Below are positions 1 through 12,600 of a DNA stretch of 64,000 bases, piece after piece. Below the pieces are notes generated by a model. It saw nothing but the letters and a program-made list of their open reading frames with translations, did no database searches and had not been told where the DNA came from. Source of the stretch: Plasmodium malariae (Eukaryota > Apicomplexa > Aconoidasida > Haemosporida > Plasmodiidae); contig NC_041778.1 in assembly GCF_900090045.1 (NCBI RefSeq), positions 558,001 to 622,000 of the forward strand, given 5' to 3'. Positions within the stretch are counted from its first letter, which is position 1, and every line of letters starts with the position of its first letter. Made by a program: the position numbers and the translations under genes.

Positions 1-349
1 TGTACTCGCAAGAATATGTATATATAAAAGATCCTAGTGTAGTGAATATTATTCCTATCATAGTATATAAGTTCAAGTGCTCCGAGTTATAATATTTGCT
101 TAGAAATGTTTGCATGGTGGATTTAACGTTCCCGAACATATTATAAACAACATTGTCCGTATAATAAATACACAAAAAGGAGGAAAACGTTACGCATATT
201 GCTGATACACCTAGGAAAAAAAAACACGTACATGGGAAAAACTATAAAACCGTTGGCCTCACGCATACAGAGATATATACGTATGGATGCACGGATGTGT
301 ACTGTGCGTATAAGTGTACGCCCGTGTATATATATATATATATATATAA

Positions 350-384
<35 letters not shown>

Positions 385-915
385 CCTATGTACGTATGAA
401 TGTATGTATATGTTCCACCTTTTCAATTGACCTAGCTTTTTGCATTTTTTTTTTCCATCGCCCCGTTTTTTTTTTTTTGTTCTTTTTTTCCTTTTTTCTG
501 TTTCTCCTTTTTTCTGTTTTTCGCTTTTTCCTTTTTCGCTTTTTCCTTTTTCGCTTTTTCCTTTTTCGCTTTTTCCTTTTTCGTTTTTTCCTTTTTCGCT
601 TTTTCCTTTTCCGTTTTTTCCTTTTCCGTTTTTTCCTTTTCCTTCTTTCCTTTTTTTTTTTTAAAAAAACTTACAAGATAGGAAGAGAAAAAAGGCAGCT
701 CGGTAGTTCAGATTAAACACAGCAAAAATGTCTCTTGTTATGGTCAGGTAAATGAACAAAATGATAGATGAATATATCAAGTTGTAACGTAGCATAATCA
801 TTTTATTTTTGTATATCAGTAATTTTTGTTTTAATAAGTTGAGGTGTATGGCTTGTATTATGGAAACAGTTGTGCCTACAAGATGAAATGGAAAAAAAAA
901 AAAAAAAAAAAAATT

Positions 916-957
<42 letters not shown>

Positions 958-1926
958 TGTACATGTACATGTACATGAGTATAAATGTAAAATTGTAAAA
1001 ATATACGTAAAAGGCAGAAAAACAAACAGATATATGCGCGAAGAACGAAAAACAGAAAAAAAAAAATGGCTTAAAAGAGAAAAAAGAATTCTCGCAAAGA
1101 GTCCATAATGCGCAAATATTTTTTACAAAGAAAACGTTTGCATTGTACAACGTTTAAAACTGCGATATATAAAATCATTTTTTTAGTGGAAGATGAGTTC
1201 TTCATGGAATTTACTGCACTCATTTAGTCTAAAGAAATTGTTCTCGTCACGCTCCAGTGTTTTATCAGTTGCATGCACATATGTATTTATGTGCGTGTTC
1301 ATGTAGTTATACTCATGTATGGGCACGCCACTGTATTCACGTATTGCATGAATGTGCAGGAGCATATGGCAATGTATTGGACAGTTCACCCATGCATTCG
1401 TTGTAGGCGAACCATATAAGACGGATCTGTAGTTGGTGTTTACGGCGTCTATTGAGAAAATGAAAAATCCGATGGAAACAAGAATGCATGAACATATCAT
1501 TAAGATATTAAATTTAATTTGTTTAAAATAAAAATAAGAAAAAAAAAAATTAAATGGTAGTGTCATAGATCTAGCTAGCTGATAAGATGATATATTTGTA
1601 TATTTTAAACAAATATTCCCCAAAATTAAAGTAAAATTAAATGATATTATTAATAACCACATATGTTTTATTCCTTCATATAACGAAAAATTTTCCCCTT
1701 CTGTATTATTATCATTTTGTAATTTTGTCAAATATTTTTTAAATAAAAATAAAAAAAGTAAACATGATAAGTGTTGTAACAATATTAATAAAACTGTATC
1801 AATAACATCATCCATTAACACATATTTATTTACGAAAACTGATGTTATTGACGACAGGAGGTACATACCTATTGAAAATAATACGGCAAGATCGCTTTTA
1901 CCCATTTTTTCGAAATGCTGTAACAA
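1..1926 (-). CDS. GDP-sugar (GDP-fucose type) transporter, 3' end cut off
   Basis: Multi-pass nucleotide-sugar transporter of the drug/metabolite transporter superfamily, expected in Golgi or ER membrane exchanging a GDP-sugar for GMP. I see three exons on the minus strand: 1926-1413, 875-675 and 201 to beyond position 1. The joins keep phase (1/2 and 1/2): GTTCGC donor with TTGTAG acceptor, then GTAAGT donor with ATCAG acceptor. Exon 1 carries the family stretch around 'NICLKYTNISSYQLARSMT', aligning with the SLC35C1-type pattern LCLKYV..(Y/F)..(A/G)RS.T. Exon 2 supplies the next helices, and exon 3 contains 'GNVKSTMQTFLS' followed by a last hydrophobic helix. The start may be at 1926 or at the second Met (1905). 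No stop is seen before the window edge. Only the long first-exon frame is obvious; the text after 1413 in that frame is intron. The ortholog I recall in P. falciparum is annotated as a GDP-fructose:GMP antiporter; the substrate is not readable from sequence. Confidence 0.85.
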
Positions 1927-3111
1927 AAAAGGTTTTTACTTTGTACACATTAAATATGTCTACGTGTGTATACCTAGTGCTTGTGCATACATACACATGT
2001 ACATATATAAGTATCTATGTTTACACACAAATAAAGAAATAAACAAATACACATACACACATGCAAACATGCAAATTTGCTTATTGCTACTGTTCCCCCT
2101 GCTCGCGCGTAACTACAAATATATGTGTTTAAAAAATTTTTTATTCCAAAAATATTCAACTGCTTATGGTTTTCCGCACTTGCTATCTACATCATTTTTA
2201 TTTAATAAGAATGCAAAGAAAAAAAAAAAAAAAAATGAAATGCAATGCAATGCAATAAAACGAAATAAAAAAATAAATAATGACAAAATATTCAGTAAAA
2301 TAAAAGGCGGCCAAATAAAATGAAATAAAATGCAATAAAAATTAATAAAATGACTTAAAATGAAATGAAATAAAATACAGCTACATATAAAGAATAAAAT
2401 TTTCCCTAAAACGTAAAATTTCTTCAAACATATGCTTGCTGCCCTGCAGAAGGTTTTGATCTTACCTTTATTTTTACCTCACTATGACTTACTATTTCCT
2501 CATTTACACATGATGAAAATTTGTTCGTATAACCGACAATTCAAGCGGATCGAAAACGTCAGCACAAATGTAGCAATAAGCTGAACTGTTCATGTAAAAG
2601 TAATTACGTTGCTGTATACAAATGTGAGCATTTGCACGTATAAATGTGCACACGTTCATCCGTGCACGTATATATACATATATATGTATATATATTTATT
2701 TATATATATAAATGTACACAGGGATGTAGGTACAATATGCATAATTTTGACGAAGCCTGCTTCATGAGTGACTCCAGTTATCGTTAATATTACAAGGGTA
2801 ATACGGAATGCACTTTTTTTCTTTTTCTTTTTCTTTTTCTTTTTCTTTGCGTTTGCTTTTGCTTTTTATTTTTGTTTTTGCTTTTGCTTTTTGTTTTTGT
2901 TTTTCCTTTTTTTTGCCCTATAATAGTTTACTTTGCCAAAGTAGTCACATGCACTTTCGCGTAGGAATTCTTTTTTTTTTTTATGAAACCAAACAATTCT
3001 ACACAATGAATGATAGTTTTATTCGTTTCGCTGTTAAAGAGCACTTAAGTAAAAGGACAAAAGTAAATATATGCAGATATGGGTACATCACAAACATATG
3101 ACTGTTAGCAG

Positions 3112-3171
<60 letters not shown>

Positions 3172-3382
3172 CATGCATATAAGTACATATGTAATACATG
3201 CCCATACGTACGTGCTTATGCGCATGTGTTTGCATTTGTGCATGCTACGTTTTCCTCGTTTAAAAAGGCATACACCCACCCTTTTGTCGAAGCGCGAGCG
3301 GAGGATAAATGATGGTATACTTGTTTTACACATGCTGATAATTCGTAGACGTTTTATTTTTCCCCTTTGCTATTTCTTCAGT
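1927..3382. other. Divergent intergenic region
   Basis: No gene seen. It lies between the transporter (-) and the pseudouridine synthase-like gene (+), so it should hold both promoters. It contains a degenerate run of TGAAATAAAA-like units (about 2235-2380), a pyrimidine tract of CTTTTT units (about 2812-2905) and a pure (TA)n array (about 3113-3165). Short frames here are repeat translations. Confidence 0.6.
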
Positions 3383-3686
3383 ATGAAAGGAGTATATTAC
3401 TCCTACATGTGGATAAAGTACGAACAATAATTATTTGAAAACTCTTTTTTTTTTTTTTTTTTTTTACAGCTAAAAAGCCGTTTTGTTTTCATTAATTCGA
3501 TTAGAAGAGGAATATCAAGCACAAAAAGTTCGCTTGACATGAACAAGCTGTAAGAAGCGGCTTGAAATAAAGCAAGGCTTTCTCTTTTCTTTTTTTTTTT
3601 TTTTTATTTCATATATTTCTTTTACATCTTTTCCTTTCCTTTTATTGCAAATTTTATTTGAGCACCATGTTCAACACGTGTGCAGA

Positions 3687-3717
<31 letters not shown>

Positions 3718-5000
3718 TGATCAACTTCGTTCCGTTCGTTTTTCCCCCATCCAGAGTCCTTTATAATGATGATGATTATCTGGTAATTGACAAAGGGTAT
3801 GGTATATCTACGTTTGGAAAAAGAAAAGAAAAAGAAAGCATAATAAAAAATCTTCATCAGTTAAATTTGGAGAATGCACATAATGTTAACATTGTATACA
3901 AATTGCATAGCAGCATAGGAGGGTGCTTACTTGTATGCAAAAATAAATTTATTAAAAATCATATGTATGAAAATATATTTATAACATTAGTTTATGGTAA
4001 AATAGAAAAAAAAAAGGATAGGGAAATAAAATTATATTTAAAATATTTACCAAATTCAAATATTATGATGCCTACAAATAATTATGAACATGTTCATAAT
4101 TTAAAAAGTGTCAAATATGATGTTATTAGTAATACAATATTACGTAATAAAGAAAATTTTAGTCTTTTAAAAATTTTTACAAATGCTAATAACTGTAAAT
4201 ATATAAAGCCTTTACTGTTCTACTCCTTGAATACATGTATTGTAGGTGATAATGAATATATTAATGTACATAAAAAATTTAAAAAGAATTTTTTTTTCCC
4301 ATTTCATGATGAAATGTACAGAAGAAATGTTTTCAAAAGCAGGAGGGAATTGTTAAAAAGGGTATATAACCCAAACAGTACTAATGAACAGTTAAAACTG
4401 CACCTCCATTGTTTTAACGTTACTTTTGAGTCCAAGTGTAATAAAATTGTATCTGTATCAGCACAAATACCGAAGCATATAAGTGACACACTCTGTTTGT
4501 TAGGGGCCTCTAACTTAATATACCAAATTGGTGAAACTGTTAAAAATTGCGAAACTGTTAAAAATTGCGAAACTGTTAAAAATTGCGAAACTGCTAAAAA
4601 TTGCGAAACTGCTAAAAATTGCGAAACTGCTAAAAATTGCGAAACTGTTAAAAATTGCGAGGGGACAAAGGACTTAAAGGATTGCCCCCATTCTCCTACC
4701 GGGAACAGCATACTAAGCAGAGTACAGACTAATGAAAATTTCTTAACAGCTGAAAACTCCCAACAGAGTAAGATGAAGTTTGATATGGACGAAAATTTAA
4801 AACTCTATGATATAATGCAAGACAGCAATATGGCAGAAAGACAAAACGAGGAACTACTAAACGAAATATATAAACAAAGTTATCCTAAACGTGAAGACAA
4901 AAGAAGGGAGAAAAGAAAAACGAGAAGGGGAATATTAGCAAAGGATGTTACGCAGCTATCGAAGTTCGATGCACCGATTTTCTTTGCACATGATCAGTGA
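3383..5000 (+). CDS. RluA-type pseudouridine synthase-like protein, catalytic Asp not conserved
   Basis: RluA-family fold. The main exon is 3755-5000. It opens with 'VLYNDDDYLVIDKGYGIST', which fits the family start (I.YEDDDLLVVNKP.G). An upstream exon 3470-3549 (TTTTACAG acceptor, CT/GTAAGA donor) joins in phase and encodes a basic, Ser/Arg-rich leader ('INSIRRGISSTKSS') that looks like a mitochondrial presequence. A tiny first exon 3383-3391 (ATG AAA GGA) is possible but weak. The catalytic motif of RluA enzymes, RLDxxTSG, reads 'KLHSSIGGCLL' at about 3901-3933: the Asp is His. The block near 4395-4480 ('LHLHCFNVTF') matches the terminal family core, and from about 4530 the protein carries seven copies of ETVKNC/ETAKNC, then a charged tail. 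It may be an inactive or RNA-binding paralog, perhaps in the mitochondrial ribosome, or its active site may be moved. Confidence 0.7.
4531..4656 (+). repeat. 18-bp coding minisatellite
   Basis: Seven tandem copies of an 18-bp unit (GAAACTGTTAAAAATTGC and GCT variants) inside the pseudouridine synthase-like gene. The unit is a multiple of three, giving a repeated hexapeptide ETVKNC or ETAKNC without disturbing the frame. Copies 4-6 share the GTT to GCT change, pointing to recent block duplication. Confidence 0.9.
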
Positions 5001-5453
5001 GTTGGGACTATTGGTAGCAGCTACAGGGCATGCCCCTAAATGCGGTGTTCTTACCGATAGATATACCTCATAAGTACTGCGCATATTTGCGCTCATTGTT
5101 ATACCGTTGCACGTTGGCGCATATGAACATTTATATAGGCACTCACATATAGGGGTTGGTTGGAAGGGGGGGGGGGGCGACGTCGCCCCGTTTGTCTGAC
5201 CAGTATTGTAGCTAGCGAGGAAAAAAGAAAAAAAAAAAAAAAAAAAAAAAAGGAAACAAGTAATGAAGCTGCGAAGTTAGAAAGGCAGAATAAACGCACG
5301 AATGACAGCATTATGGAATGATGAAAGGAACGTAAAAGGGGTAATATATATATCATAAGGATACAGTGAGAGAGAAGGGGTCCAGGGCTCCGCCATGGGG
5401 TAGCTCTATTAAATGGAGCAGATAAAATGGATGCATTGATTTGAGTGAACTAG
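5001..5453. other. Convergent intergenic region
   Basis: No gene seen. It lies between two 3' ends (pseudouridine synthase-like + and AsnRS -). It contains an unusually G-rich tract at about 5166-5177 and a poly-A tract near 5230-5250. Confidence 0.6.
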
Positions 5454-7241
5454 CTAAAACTCCGCATGCCCAGGGTATCTCGGAAAAGGAATGGTATCCT
5501 TAATATTATCGACACCTGTTACTAACATAACTAGTCGTTCAAAACCTAAGCCGAAACCAGAATGAGGATGGGATCCATATGTCCTTAGTTGTCTATACCA
5601 CCAATAGCTATCCATATTTAATTTCTTTTCAATAATCATTTTGTCTAATATCTGTAAGTTATCTTCTCTTTGTGAGCCTCCTATAAGTTCTCCTATTTTG
5701 GGAACGAGTACATCCATAGCAGCAACAGTCTTTTGGTCATCATTTAATTTCATATAAAAAGCTTTTAAATCCTTAGGATAATTAAAAACGATTACAGGCT
5801 TTTTGAAAATTTGTTCTACTATAAATCGTTCATGCTCTGATTGTAAATCCATACCCCACTTTACTGGTACTTCGAACATGTACGAAAATTGTAGTAACAA
5901 ATCAATAGCATTTGTATAAGTAATTTTTGCAAATTTCTCATCCAGTATATTTTTTAATCTCTTTATTAACCCGTTTTCCACATTTTCTTCAAAATAATAT
6001 ATATCATGAAAATTATTATTTAATACATACGATATACAGTATTTTATGTACGCTTCAGCTAATTCCATATTATCGTATAAATCAGAAAAAGCAATTTCTG
6101 GTTCGATCATCCAAAACTCCGCTAAGTGTCTCGATGTATGTGAATTCTCAGCGCGGAAAGTTGGACCAAATGTGTATACATCCCCCATGGATGAACACAA
6201 ATTTTCCAAGGACAGCTGTCCACTCACTGTTAAAAATGCCTGCTTACTAAAGAAATCCTTCTTGTAATCTATCTGACTCTTTTCCCCACCTTCACAACCA
6301 TGGGATATAGTGGTAGTAGAAGCAGAGGTAGCAGCATAGATAGGCGTATCAGTTGTATGAACCGTAGAAATGGTGTCAACTGTGGAAGCAGAAATTCCAT
6401 CTTCGCGCTTTTCCCCCTTTCTTTTCGTCCTTGGGATCGCGTTAACGTTTCCATTTTCCGGAAGCAACGTGGTTACTGTAAACATTTCCCCTCCGCCTTC
6501 ACAATCGGATGTGGTAATTAAAGGAGTATGAATATATAAGAAGCCTCTACTTTGAAAAAATAAATGAGTAGCTATTGCTAAAGCATTTCTTACTCGAAAA
6601 ACAGAACTGATAAAATAACTACGTGGTCTTAAATGTGCAACTTCTCTTAAAAATTCTTTTCCATGATTTTTTTTTGAAAGAGGATATTTGTGTGGATCAA
6701 GATTTTCACCATATATTTCAAAAGAGTGTTGACTATTATCATTTAATGCTAATTCTACAGATTGTTTGATTAATCCTTTTTTTTCTTCATTTTGAATAGG
6801 TGATAATATTAATTTTCCTGTAAAACGAAAACAACATCCTACACCACATTTTAACAATTTCTCATAATTCTCTATATTCTGATTAACAATTATTTGTAAA
6901 TTTATATGACAAGAACCATCATTTAGATTTACAAAACAAAATCTACCGCCTCCTTGTTTTCTAACTGCTTTACTCCAACCACATACTGTTATTACTTTGT
7001 CAATATATATATTTTTTCTTGAATCATCTTTATATTCCTCTTCATTTGATGGTATATTTAAAACGTTGCATATTTTTATTCGGTTCCTGCATCCTTTTTC
7101 ACTTACTCTTAACAAATTCAAACCAGGACTTAATAACCCTTCTGTCAAAGGTTTTAGTTTCTTCAATTCGATCTCTTCTTCATTTGCTTTTTGGAATTTT
7201 TTTGCTTTCTCTAAAACTGCCTCGTCTATTTTTATACTCAT
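5454..7241 (-). CDS. AsnRS: Asparaginyl-tRNA synthetase (class IIb)
   Basis: Charges tRNA-Asn with asparagine. An N-terminal OB-fold anticodon-binding domain ('VITVCGWSKAVRKQGGGRF', about residues 82-120) is followed by the class II catalytic core. Motif 1 lies around 'RPRSYFISSVFRVRNA', motif 2 is 'FRAENSHTSRHLAEFWMIEPE' split over about residues 361-381, and motif 3 is 'GFGLGFERLVML' near 560-573, with the usual ending 'IPFPRYPGHAEF'. A Ser/Thr-rich insert of about 60 residues (about 6270-6490) follows the 'GGGEMFTV' strand, a common Plasmodium insertion. I place the start at 7241 (MSIKIDEAV..., 595 residues), because upstream the same frame runs into a minisatellite. The frame stays open to 7592, so an N-terminally longer form cannot be excluded. 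Probably the cytosolic enzyme; a separate organellar AsnRS gene is expected elsewhere. Confidence 0.95.
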   Translation of the reverse strand: MSIKIDEAVLEKAKKFQKANEEEIELKKLKPLTEGLLSPGLNLLRVSEKGCRNRIKICNVLNIPSNEEEYKDDSRKNIYIDKVITVCGWSKAVRKQGGGRFCFVNLNDGSCHINLQIIVNQNIENYEKLLKCGVGCCFRFTGKLILSPIQNEEKKGLIKQSVELALNDNSQHSFEIYGENLDPHKYPLSKKNHGKEFLREVAHLRPRSYFISSVFRVRNALAIATHLFFQSRGFLYIHTPLITTSDCEGGGEMFTVTTLLPENGNVNAIPRTKRKGEKREDGISASTVDTISTVHTTDTPIYAATSASTTTISHGCEGGEKSQIDYKKDFFSKQAFLTVSGQLSLENLCSSMGDVYTFGPTFRAENSHTSRHLAEFWMIEPEIAFSDLYDNMELAEAYIKYCISYVLNNNFHDIYYFEENVENGLIKRLKNILDEKFAKITYTNAIDLLLQFSYMFEVPVKWGMDLQSEHERFIVEQIFKKPVIVFNYPKDLKAFYMKLNDDQKTVAAMDVLVPKIGELIGGSQREDNLQILDKMIIEKKLNMDSYWWYRQLRTYGSHPHSGFGLGFERLVMLVTGVDNIKDTIPFPRYPGHAEF

Positions 7242-9450
7242 TTTGCAAATTGCCAGAGAACGTAAGTGGTATAATATAACTGGGGTACGGACGGTGGAGG
7301 AGAGGATGTTATGAAAAATAAAAGCAGCAAAGTAGCGGCAGCAAAGTGGCGGCAGCAACGTAACGGCAGCAACGTAACGGCAGCAACGTAACGGCAGCAA
7401 CGTAACTGCAGCAACGTAACGGCAGCAACGTAACGGCAGCAACGTAACGGACTGCGAATTGTGAACTACACTGTTCAGACTGGGATTATAAAGTGATTGG
7501 ATGTATATGTTGTCAGGCAAAGTTGAACGACGATATGTCCAATGGCAAATATAATATATTTTTTTTTTTTCTTTAATACTAAGCCACGTCAAAACGTTAC
7601 ACCATAAAAGTGGTTTACTTCTGTATTCGGTGTTTCACAGTGGGTATATATAAATATATGTACGTAAACGCGTAAGTATATATGCGGGTATATATACGTG
7701 CACCTGTATATGTATATATGGAGGATATATTACTGCAACGCCATTACATTTGCTTTACTTAGCTCGTGTGAACTTCAGTGCATACATACATGTAGTGTCA
7801 ATGTGCACTTATACGAAAGTACTCATGTATGCTTGTACGCATGTGCTCATGTACCAATGTGCGCTCATACCAAAATATAACGCAAAATGCAACTGCTTTA
7901 AAAACTTATTCTTATATTATGGATAAGTGTGTCATATAAAAAAAGAAAAAATTAATGCTCTATAAGGAGAAAACAGGGTAAAAAAAAAAAAAATAAATAA
8001 AAACTGTAACAAGAATGCGCCAAATAATTAGAGAAATTGATACAATAAATTCTTATGTAGTGGTATTACATACATGTATAACATACATATGTTTATTCTA
8101 AAAAAAAAAAAAAAAATTCAAAATTAGTTCATTTTTAATTTTTGCAAAAACCCTAAAATAAATGTATTATTTTTTTTTATTTTTTTATGAGGGACGAGGT
8201 GTTAATATATGGGCTCGATTTTTTTTCTTTTAGCTCTCGTGCGATGCCTATTTTTCTTTGTATGTACTTTATCGCATTTCATTTTATTTCCTTTTTATCT
8301 TATTTTATTTTATATTTTTATTTTTTTTTTTTTATTTTTATATGCCCCTTCCCCGTTTTACGTAGATTTCCCCTATTTTTTGTGTTAATAAAAAATAAAA
8401 ATAGGTGTACACCTCATCTCATACTTCTTAATAAACTTATTTTTAAAAAATTAAAACAGATTTTTTGTATTCACTCATTTAATGGAGAAATGTAGAATGT
8501 GCTTAAGGGACACGTAGAGAAAATAGAAACGTTACATACCCAGGAAAAGAAGTATTACATATAAATATTATAAAAAAAAAAAAAAAAAATTAAATCCAAG
8601 TTTTTTAACGGAACAGAAATTGTTATCATACATATAGTGTAAATCGCATAAATCGTATATATAACGCATTTATCATATCTATATTGCATATTCCCCATTT
8701 TGAGAAAATTTCACTTTACCAAATTGTTGACGGTATTTCAAGTTATCATGTAGCGCTACAACTCAAAATGTAGCGGTGTTTTAAATGAAATTGTCAGGTT
8801 TGTTCGTGCACGTGCGCGTGCACATGGTATATATAAATAGGTAAACATATATACGCATATGTACGCATATGTACGCATATGTATATATATGTGCGTGTTG
8901 TGCGTGTCGTATATGCAACATACCCACCTAAACACACACCTTTTCTTCTCTTAACGTTTTTCACCAGTATGAAAAGTGAAAGGCCTCAACTTCAGTAAAG
9001 GCTCACAGCGGTGTGGTATCAAAAAGAGGAATATTTTTCAACAAAAAAATTAATAAATTAACTAAAAATAATTGAAAAAAGAAAACTTAAAAAAAATGCA
9101 AAAGCTCCACATAAAAAAAAAAAAAAAAAAGGAAAAAAAAAAAGAAAAAATTTACAGAATACAAAAGCATTCTTAAAAGAGGAAAACAATTTTGAATAAT
9201 GCACTAATTATGAGCCACATAACGGACACAAGGAAAACAAAAATGGAAGATGAAAAATGGAAGGTGCTAAAGGGTGAAAAGGTGAAAAGCAAAAATTGCT
9301 ACGTAAAAAAAAGCAAGGCAAATGTTCGAAGAGAAAGGTGTGCAGCAAAAATCCTAATGCAAACCCTCTTCTTATCAAGGAACGCATACGAATAGAAAAC
9401 AAAAAAATATTTTTATCATCATTAATTAGTGACATATTGGATATTCTTTT

Positions 9451-9484
<34 letters not shown>

Positions 9485-9690
9485 CAGTACACAAAAAAAT
9501 GAGAAATTCTTAACCTCCTTAAGAAGAGGACAAGAGGGCATACGTCTGGGATGCGCATACATACAAACAAAAAGCTCGCGCATATGCATATATAAATTAT
9601 ATGCACACACATATATACACAAAACGCATACAAACAATCCCGCCCATATAACACACGTTCGCACTTCCGCATACCGGTAAAGCAAACGGG
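7242..9690. other. Intergenic region upstream of AsnRS and downstream of the TKL kinase
   Basis: No convincing gene. It holds the AsnRS promoter side with a GC-richer 15-bp minisatellite (7325-7449), several poly-A/poly-T tracts, a short GCATATGTAC repeat near 8850-8885, and a long poly-T run at about 9451-9484. Small frames of 60-100 residues are Phe/Lys or Tyr/Ile runs from simple sequence. Confidence 0.6.
7325..7449. repeat. 15-bp minisatellite beside the AsnRS start
   Basis: About eight tandem copies of a unit close to CGGCAGCAACGTAA plus one base. It is roughly half G+C in an otherwise A/T-rich promoter. On the minus strand it stays in frame with AsnRS and would read as a repeated five-residue pattern (VTLLP, LRCCR, YVAA). 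Confidence 0.8.
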
Positions 9691-12600
9691 CTAGGCAAAG
9701 AAAAAGTTCAGACGCTCCTCTACATCAACCGAGTACATTTTGTGCAGCAGGTCAAAGTACTCGGACCAAAAAAAAAAAGATTTTCTTTTACGTTTATTTC
9801 TGTGTAGGCATCTGTTTAGTATATATCTAATATTTTTTGGTAAGTTTCTGTTAATAGCTAGCTGTTTATTAGCATAACCAACATGTGCAATAATATCTAA
9901 AGGATGTTTTAAATCATTAAAAGGAATTCTACAATGTAACAACTCCCATAGAATTACACCAAATGAATATATATCTGCTTCTTGTGTATATCCCTCTCCT
10001 CTTAATATCTCGGGAGCTGTCCACTGATATGTACCAACAATTCCTAAAAATTTTGGTTTTTGATAAAAATTCTGAACAGACAGGCCAAAATCACAAATTT
10101 TTATTTCTCCCGATACAGAAAGTAAAATATTCGATGATTTCAAATCACAATGTAAAATACCTTTATAGTGCAAAAAACACATAAATGAAGTTATGTCTTT
10201 ACACATTTTTATAATATCATAAATTTTTATTTTCACTTTATGTTTATGCATTATATCAAATAAACTACCACATCTTATATATTCTAATGCAATTCCTTGT
10301 GGACTTTTTAAACCACCTAAAAATAAAGAAACATTTGGGTGTCTTAAAGATGATAAAATTTGCAATTCTGAAAAAAATTCATAACTATATTTTTTATCTA
10401 TACAAATTTTTAAAGCTATATTATTAATTGAATATTTTATATAAAAATAATCATTATATGTTAACAGCTTATCACCATATATACATCTGTACACATTACT
10501 ATATCCTCCTCTTCCAATTAATTTTATAAACTGTACTTTTTTTTTATTTAATGTAAAATTTTTATCAATTATTACATTTAATCCTTTACTTTTCTTTTTA
10601 TATTTATATTTTTCTCTTAATCTTAGCAAATATTGAATAGACAATAGTATATACTTTTTAATTATTTTATCATATATACCCATTTTTTTTAATACCTTAT
10701 TTTCTAAGTATTTTAAGCAATACCCATCTATTTGATTTATTATAAAGATTTCTATTATTTTCTTTGGTATACTTATGAGGAACAGGAAGTAGCTTAACTC
10801 AAATACGTTCCAGTATACACAATTCTGAGCACGGGAAAGGCATTTCTGTCTTTTTTCCCTCCTCAAATATTTAGGCAGTAAACCCTCTATTTCTTTGCGC
10901 ACTCCTTCATCGCTCTTCATATTCAAAAAAGAATTACTATCACGGATGCTTCGACTACGACTGCAACTGCAACTACGACTACAACTACGACTACGACTAC
11001 GACTGCAACTGCAACTACGACTACAACTACGACTACCACTGCAACTGCAACTGCAACTGCAACTACGATTACAACTGTAATTGTAACTCTTATTATTCTC
11101 ATTATTATTATTGTCGTTACTACTACCGCTGCTGCTACTGCTTCCTCCTCCATTCCCATAATTCCTTTCGCCTTTACTACTCTTCCTCCCATATTTAGCC
11201 CTATATTTCCCATTCACATGACCAACACAACTATTATTCATCCTAGTTTTACCCCAACTACTATTATAACTGCCATTTCCATCATCAAAGCTTCCGCTCT
11301 TCCCCTGTCCACTATCCCTTTCGATTATATGCCCTTTTTTTTGGCAATTAATTCCGATATTATAATCAAAACAACTGTTATTACTACTGCTACTACTGTT
11401 GCAACTGCCACTACCATTGTCAATATAATCGTCATCACAGCCACCACTACCAACACACCCGTTCACTTCGCTCCCCACACAGCTGATTCCACTACTGGTG
11501 TTATTCCTTGTTGTGTCATTATATGCATAATTATTCGCATAATTTCTCTTTTTTTTAATTAAAACACTGGTACTGTTATTAATGCTGGAGTGTCTCACAC
11601 TAGTGCAACTCTCCACATCTTCTGGGAAATCTATTTTACTATTACTCTTCTGTAACATACTATTATCTAGTCTACCTCCTTCTATTTCCATTTTTATTTC
11701 TCCTTCCATTTTTATTTCTCCTTCCATTTTTATTTCTCCTTCCATTTCTGTTCCTCCTTCCATTTCTGTTCCTCCTTCCATTTTTTTATTTTTATTTTTT
11801 TTCGATGAGATAAACTCAAAGTTGCAAAAGGACAAAGAACTATCATCACAGCCCTTTTCATTTTCTGTGTTACTTAGGACAGTAGGAGTTGCTATCTTTT
11901 CTTTACTAATAAAACTGTTTTTCAATTTATCATTTTTTTTTATTTTATATTTTACACAACTATGCAATTCTTTTGTATTTGTTTCAACCAAGGTAATAAT
12001 TTTTTTTTTTTTTTTTTCTTTTCCGTTCAATTCCTCCTTTTCCTCACCATCAACTAAGACGCATGCTTTCTTTTCATCATCTGACAAATTATTCCAGTAT
12101 GCTATTGATATATCTTTACCCATATTATAAGAAATTATATTATTATATGTACTTTTTTCCTCATACTCCTTAATTTTAATCAAATGTTCAACAGATTTAG
12201 TCATATTCAAGTTATTATTATTACTACCACCCCTTCTAGTATTACCTCCATTACAAACTAGTGGTAAGCTATTATTTTCATATGTATCTTCGTTTTCTTT
12301 CATAATTTCGTTTGTTACTCCACTGGAAAGAAAATTATAAGCATTTTTCTCCTCATTAGAAAGTGGACCAGTTGATTTTATTTTTCCTATATATTCTATC
12401 ATTCTTTTATTCACTTGTACATTTTCAAAATTATTTTGTAACTCCTTATTTAAAAAAAACTCATTAACCTGTTTTTTATAAAAAGACTTTTTTTCTTCAT
12501 CATTTTTTTGCTCCATTACTTGTTCATGTGTTTCCTGTATGTTCATGCCATTTTTATACTTATTATACATAAGCTGCAACTTATTTGTACAACTGCCTTT

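Noticed and set aside
297..716. Tyr/Ile then Phe-rich plus-strand frame of 139 residues
   Set aside because: Reads through a (TA)n array and a CTTTTTCCTTTTTCG repeat; it lies in the second intron of the transporter gene.
803..1150. Minus-strand frame of 115 residues
   Set aside because: It is the first intron of the transporter with a (TA)n/poly-A run; the true exon here (875-675) is in another reading phase.
10923..11213. Val/Ala-rich minus frame and Leu/Arg plus frame in the TKL gene
   Set aside because: Shadows of the Ser/Arg/Cys coding repeat in the kinase frame.
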